NCBI RefSeq assembly: GCF_018613805.1
Contig: NZ_JAGGPL010000021.1
Coordinates: 62,001-126,000, forward strand
Reading direction: 5' to 3'
Origin: Arthrobacter sp. ISL-48
GTDB taxonomy: Bacteria; Actinomycetota; Actinomycetes; Actinomycetales; Micrococcaceae
Length of the DNA stretch: 64,000 bases
Shown here piece by piece: positions 25,633-34,985 of this stretch. Both the position numbers and the translations under genes were made by a program. Numbering within the stretch: position 1 is the stretch's first letter; each line of letters begins with the position of its first letter. Under the pieces are notes generated by a model that was given only the letters and a program-made list of their open reading frames with translations, was not told the DNA's origin and searched no databases.

Positions 25633-26816
25633 CCGCCCCGGTCCCGGAAGCGACAACCGCGCATCCCCGGCTCAGTAAACTGCCGTCCTTGACCGGGCTG
25701 CGGTTCTTCGCTGCACTGCTGGTGTTCTTCTTTCACATCACCTTGTCCAACTCGCCCATCCCGCCCAACGACCCGATCAACCCTTTCGCCGACGACCAGC
25801 TCGGATCCACGCTGGAATGGCTGGTCAGCAAAGCCGGGTACGTAGGTGTCTCTTTCTTCTTCGTCCTTAGTGGCTTCCTGCTGGCCTGGGCATCGCAGCC
25901 GGGCGAGCCGAAACGGCAATTCTGGCGCCGTCGACTCCTGAAGATCTTCCCCAACCATCTGGCGATGTGGGTTCTGTCGATGATCCTGTTCGCGGCCGCG
26001 ATCAACCCTCCGCCGGGATGGATCAGCAACCTCTTCCTGGTCAACTCGTTCATCCCGGATGCCTCCGTCTACGTCGCGGTGAATCCCCCGTCGTGGACAC
26101 TGAACAGCGAACTGCTCTTCTATCTGCTGTTTCCGCTGCTGATGGTGCCGATCCGGAAGATTCCAGGGAACCGGCTGTGGGCCTGGGCCTGGATGATTGT
26201 GGGTGCCATGATCGCGGTACAGCTGGTCACCACGTACCTGATCCCCGCCACCCCCGTCTCAGCACTGACCCCGATCTCCGAAGCACAGTTCTGGTTCGGG
26301 TACATCTTCCCGCCCGCACGGCTGTTCGAATTCATCCTGGGCTCCATCCTGGCTCGCATCGTCCTGTCCGGCCGCTGGGTGCCTTTGAAGATGTGGCACA
26401 CGCTCGTCCTGTGCGCAGCCGGGTACGTCGCAGCGATGGTGGTCCCGTTCGTGTACTCCTTCAATGTGGCCACCATCATTCCGGTCGCAGCGATCATCTG
26501 CACCGTTGCGACCAGGGATATTGCCGGCCGCACAGGCTTCCTCGGCTCAAAACCCATGCTCTGGCTGGGGAACATCTCCTTCGGGTTCTACCTATGCCAG
26601 GGGGTCGTGATCTTCTACGGCCGCATCCTGCTGGGCAACGAGGTATATCCGACACCGGTGGCTTGGCTGGTCGTTGCCGGCTTCTTCGTGGCGACCCTGC
26701 TGGGCGGATGGGCCTTGTACGCCCTCGTGGAAAAGCCCGTCATGGACCGCTGGGCGCGCCCCCGGCCCAAACCAGTCCAGCCTGAACGCGCGCAAAGCCC
26801 GTTGAAGGTCGCCTGA
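25629..26816 (+). CDS. Membrane acyltransferase, acyltransferase-3 family
   Basis: A 395-residue multi-span protein. The family N-terminus LTGLRFFAALLVFFFHITLS carries the conserved Arg and the catalytic His; GYVGVSFFFVLSGFLLAW and WRRRLLKIFPNHLAMWV follow, with about ten membrane segments and the late ALYALVEKPVMDRW. These enzymes O-acylate sugars, macrolides or cell-wall glycans from cytosolic acyl donors. It overlaps the oxidase stop by 4 bases and is the last gene of the rightward operon, followed by a hairpin at 26829. Acetylation or acylation of the cluster sugar is the expected role. Confidence 0.9.
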   Translation: MTAPVPEATTAHPRLSKLPSLTGLRFFAALLVFFFHITLSNSPIPPNDPINPFADDQLGSTLEWLVSKAGYVGVSFFFVLSGFLLAWASQPGEPKRQFWRRRLLKIFPNHLAMWVLSMILFAAAINPPPGWISNLFLVNSFIPDASVYVAVNPPSWTLNSELLFYLLFPLLMVPIRKIPGNRLWAWAWMIVGAMIAVQLVTTYLIPATPVSALTPISEAQFWFGYIFPPARLFEFILGSILARIVLSGRWVPLKMWHTLVLCAAGYVAAMVVPFVYSFNVATIIPVAAIICTVATRDIAGRTGFLGSKPMLWLGNISFGFYLCQGVVIFYGRILLGNEVYPTPVAWLVVAGFFVATLLGGWALYALVEKPVMDRWARPRPKPVQPERAQSPLKVA

Positions 26817-26828
26817 ATAGACCTCAAA

Positions 26829-26868
26829 CGGAAGGCCTGGTCCAGTTGGATCGGGCCTTCCGGTTGTT
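26829..26868 (+). terminator. Hairpin terminator after the acyltransferase gene
   Basis: CGGAAGGCC at 26829-26837 pairs perfectly with GGCCTTCCG at 26854-26862 with a ~16-base loop, followed by a short T-containing run (GTTGTTCT). It lies 12 bases past the stop codon and marks the end of the rightward operon. Confidence 0.65.
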
Positions 26869-26878
26869 CTGACCGCTG

Positions 26879-27694
26879 TCAGTAGTGCCTGATTGACCGC
26901 GTCGAGTACAGCTTCACGGCCTCGGTCAGCATTGAGTAGGCGAGCTGGGTCATCACAGACATATCGCTCATTCCTGCCGTGAGACGAACCTCAGATACGC
27001 CGTTCGCGACTTCACGCAGGAACTGCCGATGCAAGAGGTCCAATGTGGCCCATTCACGTCCATGGGCCATTCCGCTGCACACATTCGCCAGCCTAGCTCC
27101 CCGATGTTCTCCGCATCGCACCACGTTTCTCCGTCAACGGGTTTCGCGATGGAGCCGAATGAAGGGACGCCGCCGAGAACCCGGGACCGGTCCCAACCAG
27201 CCTCGGCAATGAGGGCTTCGATCCATTCACTCCTGGAGGTTGCCGGTGGTTCCTCGACACAGGAGGCCATGGTGTCCTGGTCCCTGTCATCAGCTCGGGA
27301 AGCCAGCACGTACCGGGTGATTCGCTCCTTGCGTTGCTCCGGATTCAGCAGCCACAGGGCATTGATGGCGCCCTCAAGACTGCCCCGAACGAGAGTGAAC
27401 GGGGCATAAGGGTGCAAGGAGTTGGCAATCTGCAGCGACGCGAAGCGAATGAAGATGGTCGATAGCGATCAAAAGGTTCCGGGTCACGGCAAGGGACAAA
27501 GGGAAAGCATTCGTCCTTTTGTCGTCCCCGCCCAAGCAAGAACGGGCTTCCACGGCGCGGAGTTTGATGGCCCCGTCGACGTAGAACGAGTCAATTGAAT
27601 CGAAGATCTTCGACAGCTCGCTCCCGGCGCGCAACGCTTCTTCGGGCGTTTCGCTGCGCCCGGCGAGCCATGTTTCCTCTTTGCTCTCAGCCAT
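26879..27694 (-). pseudogene. Frameshifted helical protein gene, unknown family
   Basis: Three minus-strand frames add up to one protein of ~270 residues. Frame 1 gives AESKEETWLAGRSETPEEAL to NLLIAIDHLHSLRVAADCQL. Frame 2 continues with HPYAPFTLVRGSLEGAINAL and WLLNPEQRKERITRYVLASR. Frame 3 ends with MAHGREWATLDLLHRQFLRE. The LVRGSLEGAINALWLLNP segment is a motif I associate with conserved actinobacterial hypothetical proteins. Frameshifts fall near 27410 and 27060. The original start at 27694 still has GGGGAGG upstream. It is decayed, or the two shifts are sequencing errors. Confidence 0.55.
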
Positions 27695-27833
27695 GGTCAT
27701 CCTCCCCTGGACAGCAGGATATGAAGTCATCTTGGTACAGAAAGCCACGAAAGCTGCCCACCGCCCGTTTGCGTCGGGACGGTGGGCAGCTGCGATTGGT
27801 CGCCGTGGCGGCGCGGGTGTTATGGAGCTGCGG

Positions 27834-28715
27834 TTACCTGGATGGAGCGTGTTCGGTTTCCTCGATCACGCCTGCTTCGCAGGAAGCCAGCAGCTGAAGG
27901 GCTTCGGCAGCAGGGGTTCCAGGATCAGCCGTGTACATAAGAATCCGATGTCCGGACTCGTCCGGGGGAGTGAGGACCTCAAAGTTCAGCTCAAGATCGC
28001 CGACTTCGGGATGGTGCATGTACTTCAGCCCGGACATGCAGTTCTCGACCGGGTGTCGGGCCCACAAATTGGCGAACTCTTCACTGTTCATGGTCAGCTC
28101 ACCGACTAGGGACGCGAGTTCCGGGTCATCGGTGGCGCGGCCTGCCACCAGCCTCAGTGATGATACAGCCCGGGTGGCCTCTTCGAGCCAGCTCGCGTAT
28201 AGCTCACGGGTGTGCCGGTCAAGGAACAACAACCTGGTCATGTTGGGCCTGGTTGAGGGCATTTCGGGCGCGGCGAACTCCAGGTGGCCGGCGACAAGAC
28301 GGTGACCGATCCGGTTCCACGCCAGCACTTCACTGCGGCGTCCCAGGACGACTGCCGGTGTGTTGGACATCGACTGGATCAGGCGCAATGTTCCCGGCCT
28401 GACCTTGTCGGGCTTGGTCAAGGTGCGCCTTTTGGTCGTGCCGGGCCGGGCAAGGTTGAACAGGTGCGCGCGCTCATCCGTATTCAGATTCAAGGCCCGG
28501 GCGATGGCGTCGATGACCGCCTCGGAGGCGTTGTTGCTAAGGCCCTGCTCCAGTCGGGTGTAGTAGGTGTTGCTGACCCCGGCAAGCATGGCCAGTTCTT
28601 CCCGGCGGAGGCCGGGTACTCGTCTGATGCCGTAATTGAGAAGGCCGACGTCCTCTGGCTGTAGGGCAGCTCTTCGAACGCGAAGGAACTCCCCAAGTTC
28701 ACTTAGATTACTCAT
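27834..28715 (-). CDS. MmyB-type helix-turn-helix regulator
   Basis: A 293-residue XRE-class regulator. An N-terminal helix-turn-helix (LGEFLRVRRAALQPEDVGL, VPGLRREELAMLAGVSNTYY, TRLEQGLSNNASEAVIDAIA) is followed by a PAS-like MmyB ligand domain (VLGRRSEVLAWNRIGHRLVA, then HPVENCMSGLKYMHHPEVGD). Start ATG at 28715; a longer frame to 28820 runs into the operator region and is rejected. It is divergent from a DHA2 exporter, with two operator-like sites between, and a third site lies at 19332 between the biosynthetic operons. It is therefore the likely repressor of the whole 15-30 kb cluster, possibly sensing its product. Confidence 0.88.
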   Translation of the reverse strand: MSNLSELGEFLRVRRAALQPEDVGLLNYGIRRVPGLRREELAMLAGVSNTYYTRLEQGLSNNASEAVIDAIARALNLNTDERAHLFNLARPGTTKRRTLTKPDKVRPGTLRLIQSMSNTPAVVLGRRSEVLAWNRIGHRLVAGHLEFAAPEMPSTRPNMTRLLFLDRHTRELYASWLEEATRAVSSLRLVAGRATDDPELASLVGELTMNSEEFANLWARHPVENCMSGLKYMHHPEVGDLELNFEVLTPPDESGHRILMYTADPGTPAAEALQLLASCEAGVIEETEHAPSR

Positions 28716-28752
28716 GCGCCTATTCTGCCGGTCTTCCGCGGCCCTGTCCTGT

Positions 28753-28766
28753 CCCTGCCAGTGACA
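28753..28766 (+). promoter_or_regulatory. Putative operator, copy 2
   Basis: CCCTGCCAGTGACA lies 38 bases upstream of the MmyB-type regulator start and shares CCCTGYCAGTGA with the site at 19332-19349. It may serve autoregulation. Basis: repeated sequence in linked promoters. Confidence 0.5.
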
Positions 28767-28842
28767 CCCTAAACCCGGCGTCGCATTGATTCTTGTGACA
28801 TGACAACTGCACCGAAGCACGCTAGGACACGTTTCCGCCTGT

Positions 28843-28860
28843 CACTGCCAGTGGTAGGCA
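28843..28860 (+). promoter_or_regulatory. Putative operator, copy 3
   Basis: CACTGCCAGTGGTAGGCA contains the palindrome CACTG-C-CAGTG and matches 15 of 18 bases of the minus-strand site at 19332-19349. It lies about 95 bases upstream of the DHA2 exporter start, a position suited to repressing that promoter. Confidence 0.6.
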
Positions 28861-28954
28861 AGAGGGGGTGTGGTTGATCCGCGCGCGCTGGGTGAATGTG
28901 GAGTTGTGAAGATGCCGCCCGCTGGCGGCTACGTCTCCAGAGAAGGATCACCCT

Positions 28955-30433
28955 ATGACCACGCAACCGGATGTCACCACAGGACCCGGCGTTCCACCCG
29001 CCACTAAAGCTCACGCAGAAACCGCCCCAGACAGGCGGATGACCGGCCGTCAGCGGCTGGCACTGATCGTTCTGCTCACAGCTAGCTTCACCCTTGCTGT
29101 CGACTTCTCCATCCTCAACGTCGCCCTGCCCACCATCGGCTCAGATGTCGGCTTCAGTCTCGAGAACCTGCAGTGGATCGCGACAGCATTCTCGCTCTGC
29201 GCAGCTGGCCTGACCCTGTTGTTTGGCCGCGTCGCTGACCTGGCAGGCCGCCGGAAGATGTTCCTCATCGGCATGGCACTGTTGGGAGCCGCCTCACTGA
29301 TGGGCGGGCTCGCCATCGACCCGGCCGTGCTGCTGATCGCCAGGGTAGGACAGGGCGTTGCCACAGCCATTGTTGTTCCTGCTGCCCTGTCGCTGTTGCT
29401 CGGGTCGTTCCCGGAAGGGCCCCTGCGGGCCAAGGCACTGGGCCTCAACGGCGCACTGATGGCCGCCGGTTTCACCACCGGAGCAATCCTCGGCGGTTTG
29501 CTGACTGACCTGATGAGTTGGCGCTGGGCGTTCTTCATCAACATTCCCGTCGCGGTCGCTGTACTGGTCATCGCCCCGGTCGTCCTGGCAGAAAGCCGGC
29601 CCACCGCCAAAACCCGTCTGGACGTGCCCGGCGCCATCACTGTTACCCTGGGCCTGCTCGCCCTCGTCTACGGCATGACCCACGCTGCTGAGAACTCCTG
29701 GACCGACCCGCTGACCCTCAGCTCGCTGGCCGCCGCCGTGGTCCTCTTCGCCGCTTTCGTCGCTGTCGAGCGCCGGGCTGAATTCCCGCTGGTCCCGCTG
29801 GCCATCCTGAAGCGGTCCACCGTCGCATGGGGAAACATCGCCGGCATCCTGGCCTTCGTCACCGAAACGTCCCTAGTGTTCCTGCTGACCCTGTACCTGC
29901 AGCGGGTGCTGGGATACACCCCGCTCGGGGCCGGACTCGCGTTCGCCGTGTTGGGTCTCGGAACCGTCCTTGGTGGTGTCCTGGGTCCGAAGGTCATTGC
30001 CAAGGTCGGTAACAAGCGTGCCATTGTGTACGGCTTCATCGTTCAGGCCATCGCCACCGCGTCCCTGGTCGTGCTCAGTAGCGACCCTGCCGCCATTATC
30101 CTGCTGCTGGTCGCGACGTTCGTTGGGGGCGTCGCGAACCTGGTCGTCATCGTCGGGTTCATGGTCACGGCAACTTCCGGCCTTCCTGAAGACGAAGCCG
30201 GACTTGCAACCGGCCTGGCCACCATGAGCCAGCAGATCGGCATTACCATGGGCATCCCGATCATGAGCGCCATCTTCACCGCCCAGCTCGTCTCCCTCGG
30301 CTCCTCGGACGCGCCAGCGGTACTCAGCGGCGTCACCCTGGCCATCTGGGTAAACGCCGCACTCTGCCTCGCCACCGCCCTGGTGGTGGCATTGTTTCTC
30401 AAGAAGCCAGCCGCAGTCGATGCCGCTGCCTGA
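28955..30433 (+). CDS. MFS multidrug exporter, DHA2 (EmrB/QacA) family
   Basis: A 492-residue carrier with about 14 membrane helices. Diagnostic segments: FTLAVDFSILNVALPTIGSD (family motif D1), LLFGRVADLAGRRKMFLIG (motif A), LIARVGQGVATAIVVPAAL (motif B) and GGLLTDLMSWRWAFFINIP (motif C region). AAGGA lies 11 bases before the ATG. Divergent from the MmyB-type regulator, a common layout for regulated self-resistance exporters. It is likely to pump out the product of the 15-26 kb cluster. A strong hairpin terminator follows at 30451. Confidence 0.92.
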   Translation: MTTQPDVTTGPGVPPATKAHAETAPDRRMTGRQRLALIVLLTASFTLAVDFSILNVALPTIGSDVGFSLENLQWIATAFSLCAAGLTLLFGRVADLAGRRKMFLIGMALLGAASLMGGLAIDPAVLLIARVGQGVATAIVVPAALSLLLGSFPEGPLRAKALGLNGALMAAGFTTGAILGGLLTDLMSWRWAFFINIPVAVAVLVIAPVVLAESRPTAKTRLDVPGAITVTLGLLALVYGMTHAAENSWTDPLTLSSLAAAVVLFAAFVAVERRAEFPLVPLAILKRSTVAWGNIAGILAFVTETSLVFLLTLYLQRVLGYTPLGAGLAFAVLGLGTVLGGVLGPKVIAKVGNKRAIVYGFIVQAIATASLVVLSSDPAAIILLLVATFVGGVANLVVIVGFMVTATSGLPEDEAGLATGLATMSQQIGITMGIPIMSAIFTAQLVSLGSSDAPAVLSGVTLAIWVNAALCLATALVVALFLKKPAAVDAAA

Positions 30434-30450
30434 GTTCCTGTCAGGGAACA

Positions 30451-30494
30451 GGAAGCGTGGACGCATCTGGCGTCCACGCTTCCTTTTTGTTTTC
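30451..30494. terminator. Rho-independent terminator
   Basis: A perfect 14-bp inverted repeat, GGAAGCGTGGACGC at 30451-30464 and its complement at 30470-30483, has a 5-base loop and is followed by TTTTTGTTTT. It lies 18 bases after the exporter stop. It serves the rightward exporter transcript and separates it from the convergent KAP NTPase gene. Confidence 0.92.
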
Positions 30495-30686
30495 CGTAGC
30501 TATGGCTTTCGGCCAATGCCGGGACTTTTACGGACTCTGAAAATGCGTTACTCGGGTAGATGGTGTCGAAGTCCAGGCTGTACAGGATCGAGTTCCTTGT
30601 GCCCGGCGGGTACTCGATGCCCGATCCAACCACAGCTTCACGGAGAAAAGCCTGCCGCCGATGCTGTGACAGGCCAAGGTGTGGTT

Positions 30687-32837
30687 TCAGGATTGTTGGT
30701 TCCGAAAGTAATAGAGAATGTGCCTGAAGCCCTCCAAAGCTAGTGGTTTGCGTTCCTCCAGGGTGGGCGGGTTGTCGAAGCGCGCCTCGCTCCGGCGTGA
30801 ACCATAGGGCGCCGGGGAGACGTCCAATATGGAGGCCACCTTCTCGATGCCTAGCAGCCACTCCACCGTCTCGGCTTCCACGTCACCAACGGTTATCCAT
30901 TCATCCTCGCCGGTGCTGCCCATCCCGAGCGGGAGGATCGCGGCGAGGACATCTCCGACGTTCCAGGTCGCTTCCCGGTCAATCAGCGCCCACAGCAGAT
31001 CCCGGACCTCTGCTTCAGAGGTGAGATCCCGCAAGGCATAAACGTTCCGGAAGGCTCTCTCCAGGTCCCGCCCGTCCGCTGTCGGAGCAAATGCGGCCTT
31101 CAAATCCGCCTGAATAAGCTCGGCAACGTGCGTGCGTACCTTGTCGATTAGGTCTCGCCAATGCTGATCCTCTGAGACTGCACGCATCTGTTGCCGGAGA
31201 AGATCACATACAAGTGTGAGGCCCTCAGCGGATTCCGTGGAGGCCTTTATCAACGCGACCGCGTCGTCCGGTGTCTCCGAAAGCACGTGCGCGGCAAGGT
31301 TTAGGGCGACCCACGAGGGACGGGATGCCTGAATTCCGTGTTCCTTAGCACCCATGGCTTCGTAGGTCCGGGCCAGTAACTTCATCAGCCCCTCCGCCGG
31401 CAACTCCGACCCTGGGCTGTTGCGCAAAATCTTTGACACAACCAGTTGAGGGTCTTCCTTCAATTTGGCCTCGACTTTAATCAAAGCAGGACCTGGCGCA
31501 TCATCGCGGAGTTCTCGAAGGGAGGCTAGAACGGTGCGTTCGGCGATATCCTGCACCGGAACGCCAGTCTGGGTGTACCGGTAGAAGTAGTCAGGATGTC
31601 CAACTCCGCGCCGGTTGGCTATATCAGCCATCGCCGCGCTCCCGAACTCCATTTTGTCTCTCGCGCTCCGCAGAGGAACAAACAATTCAGCGAGGAGGTC
31701 CGCAACCTTGTTGGGATGCCGAGCGCCCTCGGTGGTGATGCTCTTGATCCAACGGTCCCAACGCTGCTCGTGGGTTTCCTTGGGTTTGACGCCCAACACA
31801 CTGGCACCGGCCGAAAGAAGTTCATCTGAGTGCCTTTCGACAAGGTCGTAAACCCTTGGTTCGAACGTTCGCAGGAAAGTCATATGGACGAAATCGACGA
31901 AGTCGACCTCGCCTTCCACATCCGTCCAGGCTGCGTCGACCTGGGTGAAGAGCCTCTTAGCCGCGCGTGGTTGGTTGATGTAGATGTCCAGGCATTTTTG
32001 CCAGCCGACGCTCATGCGCCGCAAATCGCGCGCAGAGAGTCGCATGCGGTGGTTGCCGAGTACCTCGTCCAAGACGGCGTTGACAAGAGTCAATCGTTCG
32101 TCAGGGAGCATAGTGGGGATGTCGAGCCGCAGCTGAACCATTTTTTCCATGTACTCGCGTGCACGGCTCTTGTCCTGAGCTACCAGGCCTGTCCGCATGA
32201 GGAGGTCCTCTAGGGTCTTTTCGTCATAGGACAACAAGTAGTAGACGTTGGGCAGCCGTCCGAGCAGACGGACAAGTTTGAATGTCATGAGAAGCTCGTC
32301 CGGGCCCAACCGGTCAAGATCATCAACGAGCATGAGGACCGGGGTGGAGAGTTCTCGAAGGAGCTCCTCCGCTTCGGCCCGAAGTTTCTCAGGACTGCGG
32401 TCACCTGTGACCAGGTCAGCGATAACCTGCGCCGGGCCAGACAAGTTTGGCCCGGCAACACTGCTCAAGTCTCCCGCGGGGGCGAGCCTCGACAGCCAGC
32501 CGCCAATTGCCTCTCGGGCCTTAGATCCTCTTGTCCCGGCCGGCAAAGCATTTCTGAGTTCGGAAAAGAACGCCGGCACGGCAGTCTCAAGAGAAGGGTA
32601 GGACCAGGGGTTGTATCTGGCGACCTGCCACTCCCCGTCACCCGTCAAGACATCTTCGACCTGAGCCAGGAGTGTGGTTTTGCCGCTGCCCCAGGGACCG
32701 ACGAGAGCGGCGACCGCGCTGGGCGTTCTGCTTCGAATGACGTTCAGGGAGGACACGACCCGCTTGACTATCCTTTCCCGGCCCAGGATGTCGATGTGGT
32801 CCGCGTTGAGGGGGTCGTCTCCGTAAAGAATTGACAA
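30687..32837 (-). CDS. KAP-family P-loop NTPase
   Basis: 716 residues. The Walker A motif LVGPWGSGKTTLLAQVEDVL is at about 46-65, Walker B PVLMLVDDLDRLGPDELLMT near 190, and a downstream arginine-rich helical region follows the KAP pattern (RDLRRMSVGWQKCLD...QPRAAKRLF). The long C-terminal half is helical. KAP NTPases are predicted membrane-associated STAND-like ATPases often carried on mobile islands and sometimes linked to phage exclusion. The usual inserted transmembrane pair is not obvious here, but the next upstream gene (82 bases away, same strand) encodes a membrane protein that may anchor it. Role unproven. Confidence 0.85.
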   Translation of the reverse strand: MSILYGDDPLNADHIDILGRERIVKRVVSSLNVIRSRTPSAVAALVGPWGSGKTTLLAQVEDVLTGDGEWQVARYNPWSYPSLETAVPAFFSELRNALPAGTRGSKAREAIGGWLSRLAPAGDLSSVAGPNLSGPAQVIADLVTGDRSPEKLRAEAEELLRELSTPVLMLVDDLDRLGPDELLMTFKLVRLLGRLPNVYYLLSYDEKTLEDLLMRTGLVAQDKSRAREYMEKMVQLRLDIPTMLPDERLTLVNAVLDEVLGNHRMRLSARDLRRMSVGWQKCLDIYINQPRAAKRLFTQVDAAWTDVEGEVDFVDFVHMTFLRTFEPRVYDLVERHSDELLSAGASVLGVKPKETHEQRWDRWIKSITTEGARHPNKVADLLAELFVPLRSARDKMEFGSAAMADIANRRGVGHPDYFYRYTQTGVPVQDIAERTVLASLRELRDDAPGPALIKVEAKLKEDPQLVVSKILRNSPGSELPAEGLMKLLARTYEAMGAKEHGIQASRPSWVALNLAAHVLSETPDDAVALIKASTESAEGLTLVCDLLRQQMRAVSEDQHWRDLIDKVRTHVAELIQADLKAAFAPTADGRDLERAFRNVYALRDLTSEAEVRDLLWALIDREATWNVGDVLAAILPLGMGSTGEDEWITVGDVEAETVEWLLGIEKVASILDVSPAPYGSRRSEARFDNPPTLEERKPLALEGFRHILYYFRNQQS

Positions 32838-32918
32838 AGCACGTTCCTTCTTGATCTGAAACTACTTCTTCGCATTTACCGCAATGCGCGGCCTGCCGGC
32901 GCCTGGCACCGCTCCCGG

Positions 32919-33614
32919 TTAAGCCTTGCTTCCCGTGCCCGCGGAAACATCGCCGCTTCGCCGCAACCCCCGCAGATACGCACTCAAGATCCGGTGCAGC
33001 TGCTCGTGCTCTTCTTCTGGGTTCATCGCAAACCTTCGTTTCGACAGGTCAGACTGCAAGTTCTTAAGGCCCGGTGAGTCGTCCGTCCTCCGGACAACCT
33101 TCAATAGATCCGTCTTAGTCTGCTGCAGATAGCCGATCGTTGCCCTGGCCTGCACGATTTTCTGACCCGGGTTAGACAGACCCCGGAAGAGTGCTACGAC
33201 GGACAAGCCGAGCGCCAGGCAGGTGAAAACCAGGTTGGGCAGGGAAAAGTCAGGCTCCGGGAGCGGTACGTTAAGCCAGCCATCCGCGGTTTGCAGAGCC
33301 TCGTTGAGCCATTTCCACACGGGGATGAGGTTGAAACCGGCAGAGGTGACCAGCAGTCCGGCGATGTTGATGAGCGTGTCCGGGTCCGGTTTCGGCATCT
33401 CCTTTGCAGGCACCCTGTTGAGAATGCCGAGGATGGCCAAGGGGATGCCGGCCATTATGACGAAAGCAATCAAGTAGGACACCAGGTTGGGTCGAAACGC
33501 TTGGGCGAGCATGAGGATGAAGCCCACCCCGAAGGACCCGAATGCTACTGAGACAGCTGCCCTGATCCACCTGCTGCGAACGAGATTTCTTCTTCTACCT
33601 TTGCTTAATGCCAT
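32919..33614 (-). CDS. Membrane protein paired with the KAP NTPase
   Basis: 231 residues from ATG at 33614 (GGGGGAAG upstream). Three or four hydrophobic segments are seen: AAVSVAFGSFGVGFILMLAQ, LVSYLIAFVIMAGIPLAILG, INIAGLLVTSAGFNLIPVW and NLVFTCLALGLSVVALFRGL. A charged cytoplasmic C-terminal tail follows (QQTKTDLLKVVRRTDD...EEEHEQLHRILSAYLRGLRR). I recognise no family. Same strand and close spacing to the KAP NTPase gene suggest a two-gene operon in which this is the membrane anchor. Confidence 0.7.
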   Translation of the reverse strand: MALSKGRRRNLVRSRWIRAAVSVAFGSFGVGFILMLAQAFRPNLVSYLIAFVIMAGIPLAILGILNRVPAKEMPKPDPDTLINIAGLLVTSAGFNLIPVWKWLNEALQTADGWLNVPLPEPDFSLPNLVFTCLALGLSVVALFRGLSNPGQKIVQARATIGYLQQTKTDLLKVVRRTDDSPGLKNLQSDLSKRRFAMNPEEEHEQLHRILSAYLRGLRRSGDVSAGTGSKA

Positions 33615-34565
33615 TGTGTGTCGCTTCCCCCAATAGTGGCAGCTGTGGCCTGCGATCCGCGGGCCAACTGCATTTGTCTTCGCGGTTCTGGTCCGGTGTC
33701 TGTTTATTTCTATCACCCGGCAGCACCCGTGGTGCAGTTATGGCCCGGATAACAGCGCGCGGGAGGATCCTGGCGGCGGCGAGTCGGGTGCCTCATACGG
33801 GGTCCGGCGAATCCCGTGGGTGCACCGTTGCGCGGGATACCGGGGCTAACCGCCGGTCCTTGCAACGGTGCAGGGTCATAACCTGATGCGCGATGATGCG
33901 GCAGTAGTTTTTTCCGGCCCTTACGGTGAACTGTGGTGGCTCGGGGATTTTCTGGGGGAGCTCTGGAATCTGTAATGTACCGGGCAGCCAGATCCCCTAG
34001 TTCTACCAGCGGCAACGTCATGGTTGTGAAGCGCGAAGACGCCCATCTTCGAGTGCCGCCGAACCCGGCTACTGAACATAAACGCCGCAGAATAGTGTTG
34101 TCGCCGATCACGTGTTCCTGCTGCCTCTTCCCGAATCGGGATCGCCATCTGATGGAGCTTAAGCGAGCGTTGGTGGCTGCGTCCTACAGAAGCCCGGAGA
34201 AATGAACTGGAAGTGGATGTCTACAGTGAGGTCTTCCGGGCATCAGCGCAGGTGGGTGGCTTCGGCGCTGCACGCCGTCTCCTGGATCTCTTCGTAGCTG
34301 TTGGTCTGCAAATCCAGTGCGGGAATCTTTTGGAGAGATGAGGAACACCGTCCGTCTTCAACGGCAGTGATTCGTGCGTCAAATTTCATCACCCCCTCCG
34401 GTGGACTGCCGGGGCGACGCCAAGAAGTGCCTCCCGCAGCACTGGAGGGTTCACTCCTCTTTGGGATGAATCACGAGGTTGTCATGGAGCGTTACCCACC
34501 CCTCGGCTTCCAGCTTCTCGTGTTCGAACTGGTCAGGGACGAGGTAGGCCGTCTCTTTGACAGAT
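33615..34565. other. Intergenic region with no supported gene
   Basis: About 950 bases. Several short frames exist but none combines start site, family and codon pattern. On the minus strand 34451-34570 reads as a coding-like fragment (KETAYLVPDQFEHEKLEAEG, ending HPKEE) with no start codon, perhaps the relic of a gene continuous with DNA beyond 34566. The KAP operon promoter probably lies near 33620-33720. Confidence 0.4.
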
Positions 34566-34985
34566 TTAAAAGCCTAGCGTTTGCTTGAGGCCGATATACG
34601 CCAGGACAAGGGGGCCCGCCAGAACTGCGGCGACAAGAACAAGTTGGAGGATGCCGTCCAGAAGGCCGCAGACGTAAATCCACCCCTTATGCTTCCGGCG
34701 CACCATGGCCATGCGCCGTTCGGGTTTAATATCCGGGTATATCCTGTCCGCGTACTGAGCCAGGAAGGACATGAACGGCATGACATGCCTGGCTCCCTGG
34801 AGGGCGGCGACGCCGGGAACAACCGCGTCGAGTCCTTGAACGTGAGCCTTGGCTGCATCATCTGCTTCGGAGTCTGAATCGACGGGCGTCTTTCGCTTCA
34901 CCCGCTTTTGGAGATCCTTCGTTTCCTGAAGTTGCTCCGAGGGCGCGGCATCTCGCGGCACTACGTGAAGTTCTGGATCAGTCAC
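34566..34985 (-). CDS. Small membrane protein encoded with an ImmA/IrrE peptidase
   Basis: 139 residues. The N-terminal half is charged and probably cytoplasmic (QLQETKDLQKRVKRKTPVDS). The end has one or two hydrophobic segments, WIYVCGLLDGILQLVLVAAV and LAGPLVLAYIGLKQ. No family recognised. It begins 8 bases before the end of the ImmA/IrrE peptidase gene, so the two are co-translated. It may be the membrane substrate, anchor or toxin partner of that protease; this is inference from coupling only. Confidence 0.65.
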   Translation of the reverse strand: MTDPELHVVPRDAAPSEQLQETKDLQKRVKRKTPVDSDSEADDAAKAHVQGLDAVVPGVAALQGARHVMPFMSFLAQYADRIYPDIKPERRMAMVRRKHKGWIYVCGLLDGILQLVLVAAVLAGPLVLAYIGLKQTLGF

